Source: Pseudomonas grandcourensis (lineage in GTDB: Bacteria; Pseudomonadota; Gammaproteobacteria; Pseudomonadales; Pseudomonadaceae). From it: a stretch of 64,000 nt of DNA. The notes under the pieces were generated by a model. That model searched no databases and had not been told where the DNA came from. It was given only the letters and a program-made list of their open reading frames with translations. The stretch spans positions 5,866,501-5,930,500 of the forward strand of contig NZ_CP150919.1 of assembly GCF_039909015.1 (NCBI RefSeq). Reading direction: 5' to 3'. The position numbers and the translations under genes were made by a program. Below are positions 47,363 through 55,354 of this stretch, in pieces. Position 1 is the stretch's first letter. The number at the start of each line of letters is the position of its first letter.

Positions 47363-47382
47363 TTGAATAAGAATTATTCTCA
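47363..47382. promoter_or_regulatory. Fur-box-like palindrome before the PA4570-like gene
   Basis: TTGAATAAGAATTATTCTCA contains the dyad GAATAA-GAA-TTATTC. Read on the minus strand it gives TGAGAATAATTCTTATTCA, close to Fur sites of pseudomonads (GATAATGATAATCATTATC-like). It ends 26 bases before the start codon. No iron experiment is available here. Confidence 0.55.
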
Positions 47383-47408
47383 CAAAACACTCAGTGGAGA
47401 TGAGAACC

Positions 47409-47666
47409 ATGACTTATTTGATCGATGCCTGGCTGGACCGCCCACACCCTTACCTCAGGATCCTGCATCGGGAAACCGGGGAAGTCTGTGCCGTACTGGA
47501 AGAGGAAGCCTTGAACGAGCTGCAGGATCAGGGTGACCTGGACGTCAGCGGCTTGAGTTCCAGCGAGCCGGTGGTGCTCAAGGAACTGGTGCGTAATCTG
47601 TTTCTGTTTTGCTATGCCCGAGCGTTGCGCCCGCACAGTGAACTGCACCACAAGATCGAAATATGA
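47409..47666 (+). CDS. PA4570-family small protein
   Basis: An 85-residue cytoplasmic protein starting MTYLIDAWLDRPHPYLRILH. It continues with an acidic EEEALNELQDQGDLDV and KELVRNLFLFCYARALRP. It matches the conserved Pseudomonas protein next to ispB (PA4570 in PAO1, from memory), for which iron-dependent expression has been reported; the molecular function is unknown. ATG 47409 has GGAGATGAG upstream and starts the conserved part; the in-frame start at 47394 is less likely. A Fur-box-like site lies just upstream. Confidence 0.8.
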   Translation: MTYLIDAWLDRPHPYLRILHRETGEVCAVLEEEALNELQDQGDLDVSGLSSSEPVVLKELVRNLFLFCYARALRPHSELHHKIEI

Positions 47667-47683
47667 AATACCGCAAAAAAACT

Positions 47684-47707
47684 GTGGGAGCGAGCTTGCT
47701 CCCACAT
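47684..47707. repeat. Single REP palindrome
   Basis: A 24-base palindrome of the TGTGGGAGCGAGC family between the PA4570-like gene and convergent fklB, preceded by an A run. It may act as a terminator for fklB. Confidence 0.8.
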
Positions 47708-47734
47708 TAGCCCGACGTCATATCGGGCCGGGCA

Positions 47735-48352
47735 TTACAGAACGTCGAGCAACTCGACGTCGAACACCAGTACGCTGTGCGGCGGGATGCCGCCAACGCC
47801 TTGAGCGCCGTAAGCCAGTTCGCTCGGCACGTACAGGCGCCATTTGCTGCCGGCGTTCATCAGTTGCAGGGCTTCGGTCCAGCCGGCGATCACGCCGCCA
47901 ACCGGGAACTCTGCAGGCTCGCCGCGCTCGTAGGAGCTATCGAACACAGTGCCGTCGATCAGGGTGCCGTGGTAGTGAGTACGCACGGAATCTTCACGGG
48001 ATGGCTTGGCGCCTTCACCAGCGGTCAGCACTTCGAACTGCAGGCCGGAAGCCAGAGTGGTGATGCCGTCACGCTTGGCGTTTTCAGCCAGGAAGGCCAG
48101 ACCTTCGCCAGCAGCCGCTTCAGCCTTGGCTGCAGCTTCGGCCTGCATGATTTCGCGGATGACTTTGAAGCTGGCGGACATTTCTTCCTGACCCACACGG
48201 CTTGGCTTGCCGGCGAATGCGTCGGTCAGACCGGCCAGGATCGCGTCCAGGCTTACGCCCGGTGGCGGGTTGTCGCGCAGTTGGTCGCCCAGCTGACGGC
48301 CAATACCGTAGCTGACGCGGGTTTCGTCGGTGGACAGATTTACTTCGGACAT
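47735..48352 (-). CDS. fklB: FKBP-type peptidyl-prolyl isomerase (22 kDa)
   Basis: A 205-residue isomerase. The N-terminal dimerisation domain (about 1-100, VSYGIGRQLGDQLRDNP and an alanine/glutamate-rich helix AEAAAKAEAAAGEGLAFL) is followed by the FKBP domain (about 115-205): YHGTLIDGTVFDSSYERGEP, FPVGGVIAGWTEAL, WRLYVPSELAYG. This is the FklB/FkpA type. It has no signal peptide, so it is FklB rather than periplasmic FkpA. ATG 48352 is the conserved start (MSEVNLST). Confidence 0.92.
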   Translation of the reverse strand: MSEVNLSTDETRVSYGIGRQLGDQLRDNPPPGVSLDAILAGLTDAFAGKPSRVGQEEMSASFKVIREIMQAEAAAKAEAAAGEGLAFLAENAKRDGITTLASGLQFEVLTAGEGAKPSREDSVRTHYHGTLIDGTVFDSSYERGEPAEFPVGGVIAGWTEALQLMNAGSKWRLYVPSELAYGAQGVGGIPPHSVLVFDVELLDVL

Positions 48353-48473
48353 GACACTGCTCCGCTGTGCGGACGGCTCGGGAACTTGCCATGCGTGCAC
48401 AGCGCGTCCCGGAGCGCCCGGAACCAAAAGGGCCAGCAGACTAGCACAGATGTCATGCCATTGATGAGGGGCC

Positions 48474-48764
48474 TCAGGCGATCGGCACCTTCAGGTTTTC
48501 CTCCACATCGGCAACCAGACCGCACATTTCGTCATGCACGACCGTGTGCACGAGGTTGAAGTGCAACTTGGGAAAGGAGCGCAGCACATCACGGGCATGC
48601 TCCACCGAACGCAGGCTAATCATGTGCCCGCGCGCATCGCTCAAGGGATATGCCGCGCCATGCATCCGCGCCTCCAGCAAGTAGATGCCTCCCTCCATCG
48701 AGATCAGGTTCAGCTCATCGACCTTCCCGGCGACGGCATACGCATTCAACTCTTGCAGGTTCAT
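48474..48764 (-). CDS. DUF6482 family protein
   Basis: A 96-residue cytoplasmic protein starting MNLQELNAYAVAGKVDELNL. It continues with SMEGGIYLLEARMHG and ends in VHDEMCGLVADVEENLKVPI. It matches a small family conserved in pseudomonads (DUF6482) with no known function. It lies between fklB and the YqhA-like gene, all on the same strand. Confidence 0.7.
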   Translation of the reverse strand: MNLQELNAYAVAGKVDELNLISMEGGIYLLEARMHGAAYPLSDARGHMISLRSVEHARDVLRSFPKLHFNLVHTVVHDEMCGLVADVEENLKVPIA

Positions 48765-48838
48765 GAGCGCACCTCACACATTAGCGAGCCTCTTAACAGG
48801 GATAGGCTTCGGCGCATCAAAGCACAAGCCACAAACGA

Positions 48839-48871
48839 CGCCGCCCGTCTGTTTTGCAACAGACGGGCGGC
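48839..48871. terminator. Hairpin terminator after the YqhA-like gene
   Basis: CGCCGCCCGTCTGTT-TTGC-AACAGACGGGCGGCG is a 15-base-pair stem, 25 bases beyond the YqhA-like stop on the minus strand. The T tract is weak on that strand. Confidence 0.6.
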
Positions 48872-48895
48872 GTGTTTCATGGGGCCGGCGATGGG

Positions 48896-49384
48896 TCAGT
48901 GCTTGGTGACTTTATCCAGGTAACCCATGGCAAATGCCGAGACCACGAAGGTCATGTGGATGATCACGTACCACTGCAAATGCTCGGGATCGACGTTCTT
49001 GGCGTCCATGAAGATGCGCAGCAGGTGAATGGACGAGATCGCCACGATCGATGCGGCTACCTTCATTTTCAGCGACGAAGAGTCCATGGTGCCCAGCCAG
49101 TTGAGCTTCTCCTTGCTGTCGTCGATGTCCAGTTGCGAGACGAAGTTCTCGTAGCCGGAAATCATCACCATCACCAGCAAACCGCCCACCAGGGCCATGT
49201 CAATCAGCGACAGCAGCACCAGGATCAAGTCCGATTCGGCCATCGAAAACACGTTCGGGATGACGTGGAAGACTTCCTGGAAGAATTTCAGTGCCAGCGC
49301 CAGGAGCCCGAGGGACAGACCGAAATAGATCGGCGCCAGCAGCCAGCGCGAGGCGTACATTGCATTTTCGATAAAGCGTTCCAT
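48896..49384 (-). CDS. UPF0114 (YqhA/TIGR00645) membrane protein
   Basis: A 162-residue inner-membrane protein with four hydrophobic segments (about residues 12-33, 53-75, 108-125 and 137-155). Hallmarks are [33 protein letters not shown] and [20 protein letters not shown]. The family is widespread in proteobacteria and its function is unknown. It is preceded by an AT-rich gap toward the divergent lipoprotein gene. Confidence 0.9.
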   Translation of the reverse strand: MERFIENAMYASRWLLAPIYFGLSLGLLALALKFFQEVFHVIPNVFSMAESDLILVLLSLIDMALVGGLLVMVMISGYENFVSQLDIDDSKEKLNWLGTMDSSSLKMKVAASIVAISSIHLLRIFMDAKNVDPEHLQWYVIIHMTFVVSAFAMGYLDKVTKH

Positions 49385-49555
49385 TGAAACTCACATGTAG
49401 GGCTGAAAACGGCGGCGAGTATACCAGCCGCCCGTCCATACCCAGAAGCTGCCAGAAACCGTCGAAAAATCCGCCACCTGCGCCTGTGTATCAAAGTTTT
49501 TCTGCTAGTGTCCAAATCATTGACTGATCAGTGATGTCGGACAGGAAGACTGGAA

Positions 49556-51385
49556 ATGGATGTGCGATTGCCTTTATCGAGTGCCGGAATTTGCCTGGCG
49601 CTGCTACTGAGCGGCTGCTCACCCAGCGACGAAAAACGCCAGGTCAGCCTCGAAGAAAAAACCGCGCAGTTCGAAAAGTCGCTGGACGCCATCCAGGATC
49701 CGAAGCTCAAGGATGCCGTGTCGGAGCTGGGCGGCTCACTGCTGCTGCTCGAACGCGCGCAACTCAAGCTCGACAGCAAGCCGATGGAAACCGAATACGG
49801 CGAAGACGCCCTCGCCATGCTCAAGCACTACCCGACCCCGCAGGCTCTGGTCGACACCTACATCAACGGGTTGTTCGTGCTGCAAAAGGACTCCAGTTCC
49901 GACTACCTGACCGATCTGCAGCCTGTATTCCCCTTCACTTTCAGCGTTCCTGCCGCGTTTTTGTTTCCCCATGGCCTGGAATGGCAGTCGGTCACGCTCA
50001 GCAACAAACGAGTGATTCCATTCCAGCCGGAATGGTCGGAAACCGACCCCGGCATTCAGCTCAGCCCATCGAGCTCCAACCTGACCAACCCCGATGACCT
50101 GACCGTGGCCTACCCCTTCATCGAAGGCCTCGACATTGACAGAAAGCAGCAACCGCAACCTGTGAGCCTGCAAGGCAAGGTCGAAGTCATCGCGCCACGC
50201 CGCCTCTACAGCTTCGACCTGACGAAAAAGGACGTAGGCCAGACCCGCACCAATGACAACCTGAGCGTCACCCTGCTCTCATTGACGAACAACTACGCGG
50301 AAATCGAATACAACAACAGCGCACCGCTGGCCCCCGAAGTCAGTGAAACGCCACTCAACCCGCTGATCGTCCAGGCCAGGGACAGCACCGGTCAATTCAT
50401 CGCACGCGCCGGTTCAATCAACGAAACCTCCGTACAAATTGCCTTCTATCAGCAGCAACTGGCCAAGATGCAGCAGCAAAAGAGCTGGAGCGAAGCCCTG
50501 GAAAAACAGCTCGACGAAGAACAACGCAACTTTGAGAAGCAGCAGGCTCGGCATTATTCGAAGATCTACTTCAACGGGATGATCGAAACCCTCGAAGTCA
50601 GCCTGCTGGATTTTTCCGCCGTCACGGTCACCCGAAAGGACCTCGACCTGCCGGTCCGGCGCTTCGATGCCAATACCACGGACAAATCCATCCAGCCCTT
50701 GAACCTGTCCGTGGTGGTCTATGACGACCAGACGGCGGGCTGGCTGAAAGGGGCAACGTTGAGTGAGGATCAGCTGAAAAAGAACGTCAGCATCAGCCAG
50801 TCGGTCGACGACCCCAGCGCTGCGCGAATCGAATTCACTCACCTGCGCACCTTCAACGATGAACTGCTCGGCACATCGTTCAACCCCGGTGAAAGTCCGG
50901 TGAGCTTCTTTACCGAAGACACGCTTGGCAAACGCGACGAGCCGATCGAACTGCCGTCAGAGGCGTACCAGATCGATCCCCTGCGCGGCACCATCACTTA
51001 CGATCTGAATCTGTTTCCGCAAACTCCAGCCTATGCGGTGGGTTCGATGCCGCTGTTCCTGGCCACGGTCGACAAGCAAATCGTCGATGCCCGTCAACTG
51101 CCCAAGGGCCTCGCGTTCAAAGACAATGCACTGGTGGTGAACCTGAAGGCATTTCCCGCCCAGGACTGGCGTTTTTTCGCCAAGGACGACAGCGGTAATT
51201 ACTTGAAGGAGATTCTATCGGTCAGCCATGGCACGAGCGCACAGGGTCCGGCGCAGTTTGCCGTGCATTACTTCTACGGACAGCCTACGCGCCTGGAAAC
51301 TTATCAGCGCACTGACCTCGCCACCGTGCAATACGGTTTCGAAGTCAAACTCGACAAGGCCGACATGACGCGCCTTGATCAATAG
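49556..51385 (+). CDS. Large lipoprotein of unknown function
   Basis: A 609-residue predicted lipoprotein that I do not recognise. The lipobox LLLSGC places the lipidated cysteine at residue 21; S22-P23 after the cysteine gives no inner-membrane retention signal, so an outer-membrane location is likely. The mature part is mostly beta-type, with one charged, glutamine-rich helical stretch (about 297-335, FYQQQLAKMQQQKSWSEALE) that could be a coiled coil. Residues about 35-105 also look helical. No enzymatic motif is visible. It is a single gene, divergent from the YqhA-like gene and convergent with the next small gene (6 bases apart). Codon use looks native. Confidence 0.75.
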   Translation: MDVRLPLSSAGICLALLLSGCSPSDEKRQVSLEEKTAQFEKSLDAIQDPKLKDAVSELGGSLLLLERAQLKLDSKPMETEYGEDALAMLKHYPTPQALVDTYINGLFVLQKDSSSDYLTDLQPVFPFTFSVPAAFLFPHGLEWQSVTLSNKRVIPFQPEWSETDPGIQLSPSSSNLTNPDDLTVAYPFIEGLDIDRKQQPQPVSLQGKVEVIAPRRLYSFDLTKKDVGQTRTNDNLSVTLLSLTNNYAEIEYNNSAPLAPEVSETPLNPLIVQARDSTGQFIARAGSINETSVQIAFYQQQLAKMQQQKSWSEALEKQLDEEQRNFEKQQARHYSKIYFNGMIETLEVSLLDFSAVTVTRKDLDLPVRRFDANTTDKSIQPLNLSVVVYDDQTAGWLKGATLSEDQLKKNVSISQSVDDPSAARIEFTHLRTFNDELLGTSFNPGESPVSFFTEDTLGKRDEPIELPSEAYQIDPLRGTITYDLNLFPQTPAYAVGSMPLFLATVDKQIVDARQLPKGLAFKDNALVVNLKAFPAQDWRFFAKDDSGNYLKEILSVSHGTSAQGPAQFAVHYFYGQPTRLETYQRTDLATVQYGFEVKLDKADMTRLDQ

Positions 51386-51391
51386 TGCCAC

Positions 51392-51733
51392 TCAGTGCTC
51401 GGGGTGAAACTCGAAACCGCCCATGTTCCGGCAGCGACCACCGTTGATTTCCCGCAGTTGGGCTTGCAGGTGCAGGCACCAGATTTGCGGATCGTCGGCC
51501 AACTCGTAGCCGTGCAGGGTCAGGCTTTCAACGATGGTGTCGAGGATTGATTCAGCGGCGAACGGACCATGAAACGGGCCTTGGGCCTTGATGGCCGAAG
51601 GTTGTTCACCGGCCATTCCGGCGGCGAACAGCAGAGTCCACATGCCCGTATCTCCCGCCAATGGACGGATGGCACATTCGATACGGGTCACAAGGCCCAG
51701 GCATTGACGGGTGAGGCAGAGGTTGCGCGACAT
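51392..51733 (-). CDS. Conserved small Pseudomonas protein of unknown function
   Basis: A 113-residue soluble protein starting MSRNLCLTRQCLGLVTRIEC. It contains MWTLLFAAGMAGEQPSAIKA and ends in a histidine-rich tail (FEFHPEH). Four or five cysteines are spread through it. I recall similar proteins beside the Lon-like protease gene in other pseudomonads (near PA4576-PA4578), but no function. It converges with the lipoprotein gene. The 321 bases beyond its start, up to the protease gene, hold only a REPIN. Confidence 0.65.
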   Translation of the reverse strand: MSRNLCLTRQCLGLVTRIECAIRPLAGDTGMWTLLFAAGMAGEQPSAIKAQGPFHGPFAAESILDTIVESLTLHGYELADDPQIWCLHLQAQLREINGGRCRNMGGFEFHPEH

Positions 51734-51933
51734 GGCGGCGACCCTCGGTAGATCCGGTATTCAGCCCCCATGGGAAGGCTGTTTCGATCCTGTGATTACG
51801 TCGATATCCTTGAGCAGAGAATAGAAGAAAAGTCTGGCTTGCAGGCCGGGGCAAGACCGAAAGGCGCCGAATGGTCATAGTGTGAATATTGACGTCATTT
51901 CGACGACGCTTTTCCAGTGTTCACACAAACAAA

Positions 51934-52023
51934 TGTGGTAGCGAGCCTGCTCGCGAAGGCGGACCGTCAGTCAACACATGGGTTGAATGTCAGTCCCTCA
52001 TCGCGAGCAGGCTCGCTCCCACA
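51934..52023. repeat. REPIN: inverted REP pair
   Basis: Inverted TGTGGTAGCGAGCCTGCTCG and its complement are separated by about 40 bases including ACACATG, the same design as 20214-20303. It fills the gap before the Lon-like protease's 3' end. Confidence 0.9.
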
Positions 52024-52054
52024 GTAGAGCGGTGTGAGTTAGTTCAAGTGCACA

Positions 52055-54493
52055 TCAGGCCGGCTTGGTTTCCGCCAATGCCTCTTGCGCCAACTCCTTC
52101 TCGGCTTCCTTGAGATCATCTTCGCTGATCATTTCCGCGATAACCCGCAGGCGCTCCACGACCCGCGCGTTCACGCTGCCTTCAGGGAACTCGCCGTTCT
52201 CGTCCGGTTCGCCGGCCGGCTCACCGACCAGCAAGCTCAAGGCTTCGTCGGCCTGACGGACCGCGTAGACATGGAACTGCCCCGCACGCACCGCCGTCAG
52301 CACCTTCTCGTCGAGCATCAGGGTGGCGACGTTGGCGTGAGGAATGATTGCCCCCTGCTCGCCGGTCAGCCCGCGGGCTTCGCACAGACGGAAGAAGCCC
52401 TCGATCTTCTCGTTGACTCCGCCGACCGCCTGCACTTCGCCGAACTGGTTGATCGAACCGGTGATGGCAAAGCACTGCTTGAGCGGGGTTTTCGACAAGG
52501 CCGAGATCAGGGTGCAGGCCTCGCCCAGGGAAGCACTGTCGCCATCGACATAACCGTAGGATTGCTCCAGGGCGATGCTCGCGGAAATCGCCAGCGGAAA
52601 TTCCTGGGCATAACGGCTGCCCAGATAACCGGTAAGGATCATCACGCCTTTGGAGTGGATCGGCTGGCCGAGGTTGACCTCGCGCTCGATGTCGACGATA
52701 CCGCTGCCGCCCGGGTACACCGTGGCGGAAATCCGCGCCGGTATACCAAAGGCCGAGTCGCCGACTTCCAGCACTGTCAAGCCGTTGCACTTGCCGACCG
52801 CCGCGCCAGCGGTGTCGATCAGGATGATCCCGGCCAGCATGTCGTCGAGAATCCGCGCCGACACCCGCCCGGTACGCGTGGCCTTGGCCTTGAGCGCGCG
52901 CTCGATGTGCCCGGCGTCGGTCATTTCATCGCCTGCCAGGTGGCGAATGAAATCCGCCTCGCTGACCAGTTGAAACAAATCACCGATACGCGCCGACAAG
53001 CGCCCCTGATGCTCCGCCAGTCGCGCGCTGTAAGTCGCCAGGCGCGCCACCGCATCGGCGGTCAGCGGTGCCATGCCTTCTTCGGAAGTACGGGTTTTGA
53101 GCAACTGGGCGAACTGTTCAAGGCTCTCGTCGACCATCGGGATGTCTTCGTCGAAGTCCACCAGGACGCGGAACATCTCCTGGAAGTCCGGATCGAGGTC
53201 TTGCAGCGTGTAATACAGCTGACGGGCACCGATGATGACAACTTTGACCTGTAGCGGAATATGCTGCGGCGAAAGGGTGACGGTCGCGAAACGCCCCATC
53301 TCGCCCAGCGGCGACTCCATTTTCAGCTTGCGCGATTGCAGGGCACGTTTCAGCGCATCCCACACGAACGGCTCGCTGAGCATTTTGTCCGCTTCGAGGA
53401 TAAGGAAACCACCGTTGGCGCGGTGCAGCGCACCCGGCCGCAGTTGCCGATACGTCGTATAGAGCGCGCCCTGATCGGTGCTGTATTCGATGCGACCAAA
53501 GAGGTTTTCGTAGGTCGGGTGCGGCTCGAACACCACCGGCGCACCGCCGCTGGCCGAATGACCGACCACCAGGCTCGGCGCGTACTGTTCTTCCAGCAAC
53601 TTGCGGGCGACAGCGTCGGTCTTGCTGTCGTCCACCAGTTGCTCGACCACGGTCTTGAGCAAGTACACCTGCATGGCTTGCAGATAACCGCAGACCGCGG
53701 CGTTCTCGGCGTACTTCTCCGACAACGGCGACAACAATGGCTGCAAGGCCAGGGTGATGGTTTCTTCGTTCAGATGACGCAGCTGGTTGCTCGACTCGCG
53801 CTTCCATTGCGGCAGGCTGGCGAGCTCTTCGTTCAGGCGCTCCTCCAGCACGGAAATATCCTCGTGGAAGCGCTCGCGCTCGGCTTCCGGCAATTGTGCG
53901 AACTCAGCTTCGTCCAACGCCTTGCCGTCGCCCATTGGGGTGAAGGCGATATTGCTGGCGTCGCGGTACAGCGCGACGTCCTTTTCCAGGGCCAGACGTT
54001 CGATGATGTCCAGGGCCTTGTCGTAGCGCTGATTGAAGGCGCGGTCGATGGCGCTTTTCTTTTGCTGGTAGGACGGATGCTCGAAGACTGCCGGAAAGGT
54101 CGCCAGCAGGTTGTCGATCAAACCGTTGATATCACCAATGAAATTACCGGCAGTGCCCGACGGCAATTCCAGGGCACGTGGTTCGCGAGGCTCATCGAAA
54201 TTGTTGACGTAGACCCAGTCCGCCGGGGTCTGCAGGCGCTTGCCTTCGGCCTTGAGGTAGCGTTTGACGAACGAGAACCGGCCAGTGCCGGGCTCGCCCA
54301 TGACGAATACGTTGTAACCGGGGCGTGGCATGGCCACACCGAACTGCAAGGCTTCGACCGCACGTTCCTGGCCAAGCACACCGCGAAAGGGCTCCAGATC
54401 ATTGGTGGTAGAGAAGCTGAACTGTTCAGCGGAAAACGGACGGGTCAGCGCTTCGGGCGCTAGACGCAAGCTGGCAGCAACAGGATCAGGCAT
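52055..54493 (-). CDS. Lon-like ATP-dependent protease (LonB/YcbZ type)
   Basis: An 812-residue S16-family protease. The N-terminal AAA region has a degenerate P-loop, GEPGTGRFSF (about residues 67-76), with arginine where the lysine belongs, and a large helical insertion (about 130-320). A second AAA-like segment (about 355-480) includes HRANGGFLILEADKML, a Walker-B-like motif. The C-terminal protease domain (about 570-780) carries the Ser-Lys dyad: serine in YVDGDSASLGEACTL (about 651) and lysine in GGVNEKIEGFF (about 694). This is the YcbZ-type Lon relative found in many gamma-proteobacteria (PA4576 in PAO1, from memory). Substrates are unknown. Confidence 0.9.
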   Translation of the reverse strand: MPDPVAASLRLAPEALTRPFSAEQFSFSTTNDLEPFRGVLGQERAVEALQFGVAMPRPGYNVFVMGEPGTGRFSFVKRYLKAEGKRLQTPADWVYVNNFDEPREPRALELPSGTAGNFIGDINGLIDNLLATFPAVFEHPSYQQKKSAIDRAFNQRYDKALDIIERLALEKDVALYRDASNIAFTPMGDGKALDEAEFAQLPEAERERFHEDISVLEERLNEELASLPQWKRESSNQLRHLNEETITLALQPLLSPLSEKYAENAAVCGYLQAMQVYLLKTVVEQLVDDSKTDAVARKLLEEQYAPSLVVGHSASGGAPVVFEPHPTYENLFGRIEYSTDQGALYTTYRQLRPGALHRANGGFLILEADKMLSEPFVWDALKRALQSRKLKMESPLGEMGRFATVTLSPQHIPLQVKVVIIGARQLYYTLQDLDPDFQEMFRVLVDFDEDIPMVDESLEQFAQLLKTRTSEEGMAPLTADAVARLATYSARLAEHQGRLSARIGDLFQLVSEADFIRHLAGDEMTDAGHIERALKAKATRTGRVSARILDDMLAGIILIDTAGAAVGKCNGLTVLEVGDSAFGIPARISATVYPGGSGIVDIEREVNLGQPIHSKGVMILTGYLGSRYAQEFPLAISASIALEQSYGYVDGDSASLGEACTLISALSKTPLKQCFAITGSINQFGEVQAVGGVNEKIEGFFRLCEARGLTGEQGAIIPHANVATLMLDEKVLTAVRAGQFHVYAVRQADEALSLLVGEPAGEPDENGEFPEGSVNARVVERLRVIAEMISEDDLKEAEKELAQEALAETKPA

Positions 54494-54772
54494 CGGGCTT
54501 CCTTAACAATCAGGCGGGGCAGATGGCAGCATTCTGGCGCTGCCCATGCCCGACTGGCAAGGAGCGCCGCAGGCCTGAGCATAGTCAATCGGCCAACCCC
54601 AGGCGGGCCGGGCTTTCGCCGCCGTTCCCCATGAATGTTTTGCAAAAAATCACGGAACCCCGTGATCGTGCCTAAACTCCAAACTGCGCGGCCGGACTAA
54701 TGCCCGGCCCACTGGCACCGGAACGGGCCAGACTCCCTTGTTTATTGGTACGCACACAAAGAGAACAAAGCT

Positions 54773-55261
54773 ATGAAACGGATTCTTCTTGGTACTCTCT
54801 TCACCGCTGTATCCATCAATGCCATGGCGCAAGCGCCAGGCGGCCCGGATTGCGGCTGGGGCAACATGCTGTTCGAAGGCCAGCGTGGTACTCCAGCTCA
54901 CTTCCTGGCATCCACCACCAACGGCACCTCCGGCAACGCAACCTTCGGGATGACCTCCGGCACCAACGGTTGCGCGACCAATGCGTCGCTGACCTATGGC
55001 GGCAAATCCTGGTTTGCCATGAATGGCATGATGAACGAGCTGTCCGAGGACATGGCCAAAGGTCAGGGCGAAGCGCTGACCACCTATGCCGTGGTACTGG
55101 GCGTGGCGCCGGAAGACCGTGCGCACTTCGCCGCAGTCACTCACGAGCACTTCCAGCAGATCTTCAGCAAGGCTGACGTGACCGCAGAAGACGTGCATAC
55201 CAATACCCTGGCCGTGCTCAAAGCCGACCCTCGTCTGGCCAAGTACGCGACTCAAGCTTAA
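54773..55261 (+). CDS. DUF3015 family exported protein
   Basis: A 162-residue protein with a signal peptide (MKRILLGTLFTAVSINAMAQ). The mature domain starts GPDCGWGNMLFEGQRGTP and includes TSGTNGCATN with a second cysteine and a FAMNGMMNELSEDMAKGQGE helix, all typical of DUF3015. This periplasmic family is common in gamma-proteobacteria and has no known function. A rho-independent terminator follows. The 278 bases upstream show only small hairpins and no further gene. Confidence 0.85.
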   Translation: MKRILLGTLFTAVSINAMAQAPGGPDCGWGNMLFEGQRGTPAHFLASTTNGTSGNATFGMTSGTNGCATNASLTYGGKSWFAMNGMMNELSEDMAKGQGEALTTYAVVLGVAPEDRAHFAAVTHEHFQQIFSKADVTAEDVHTNTLAVLKADPRLAKYATQA

Positions 55262-55272
55262 GCTCGACCCGC

Positions 55273-55301
55273 CCCGCTTCTTTCGGGAAGCGGGTTTTGT
55301 T
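55273..55301 (+). terminator. Rho-independent terminator of the DUF3015 gene
   Basis: CCCGCTTC-TTTC-GGGAAGCGGGTTTTGTTTTTT, just after the stop codon. Confidence 0.85.
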
Positions 55302-55354
55302 TTTTGGACCTGCCCCTCTTTGGGTCTTTTTCTCAAGTATTTAAGTTGCCTTCT

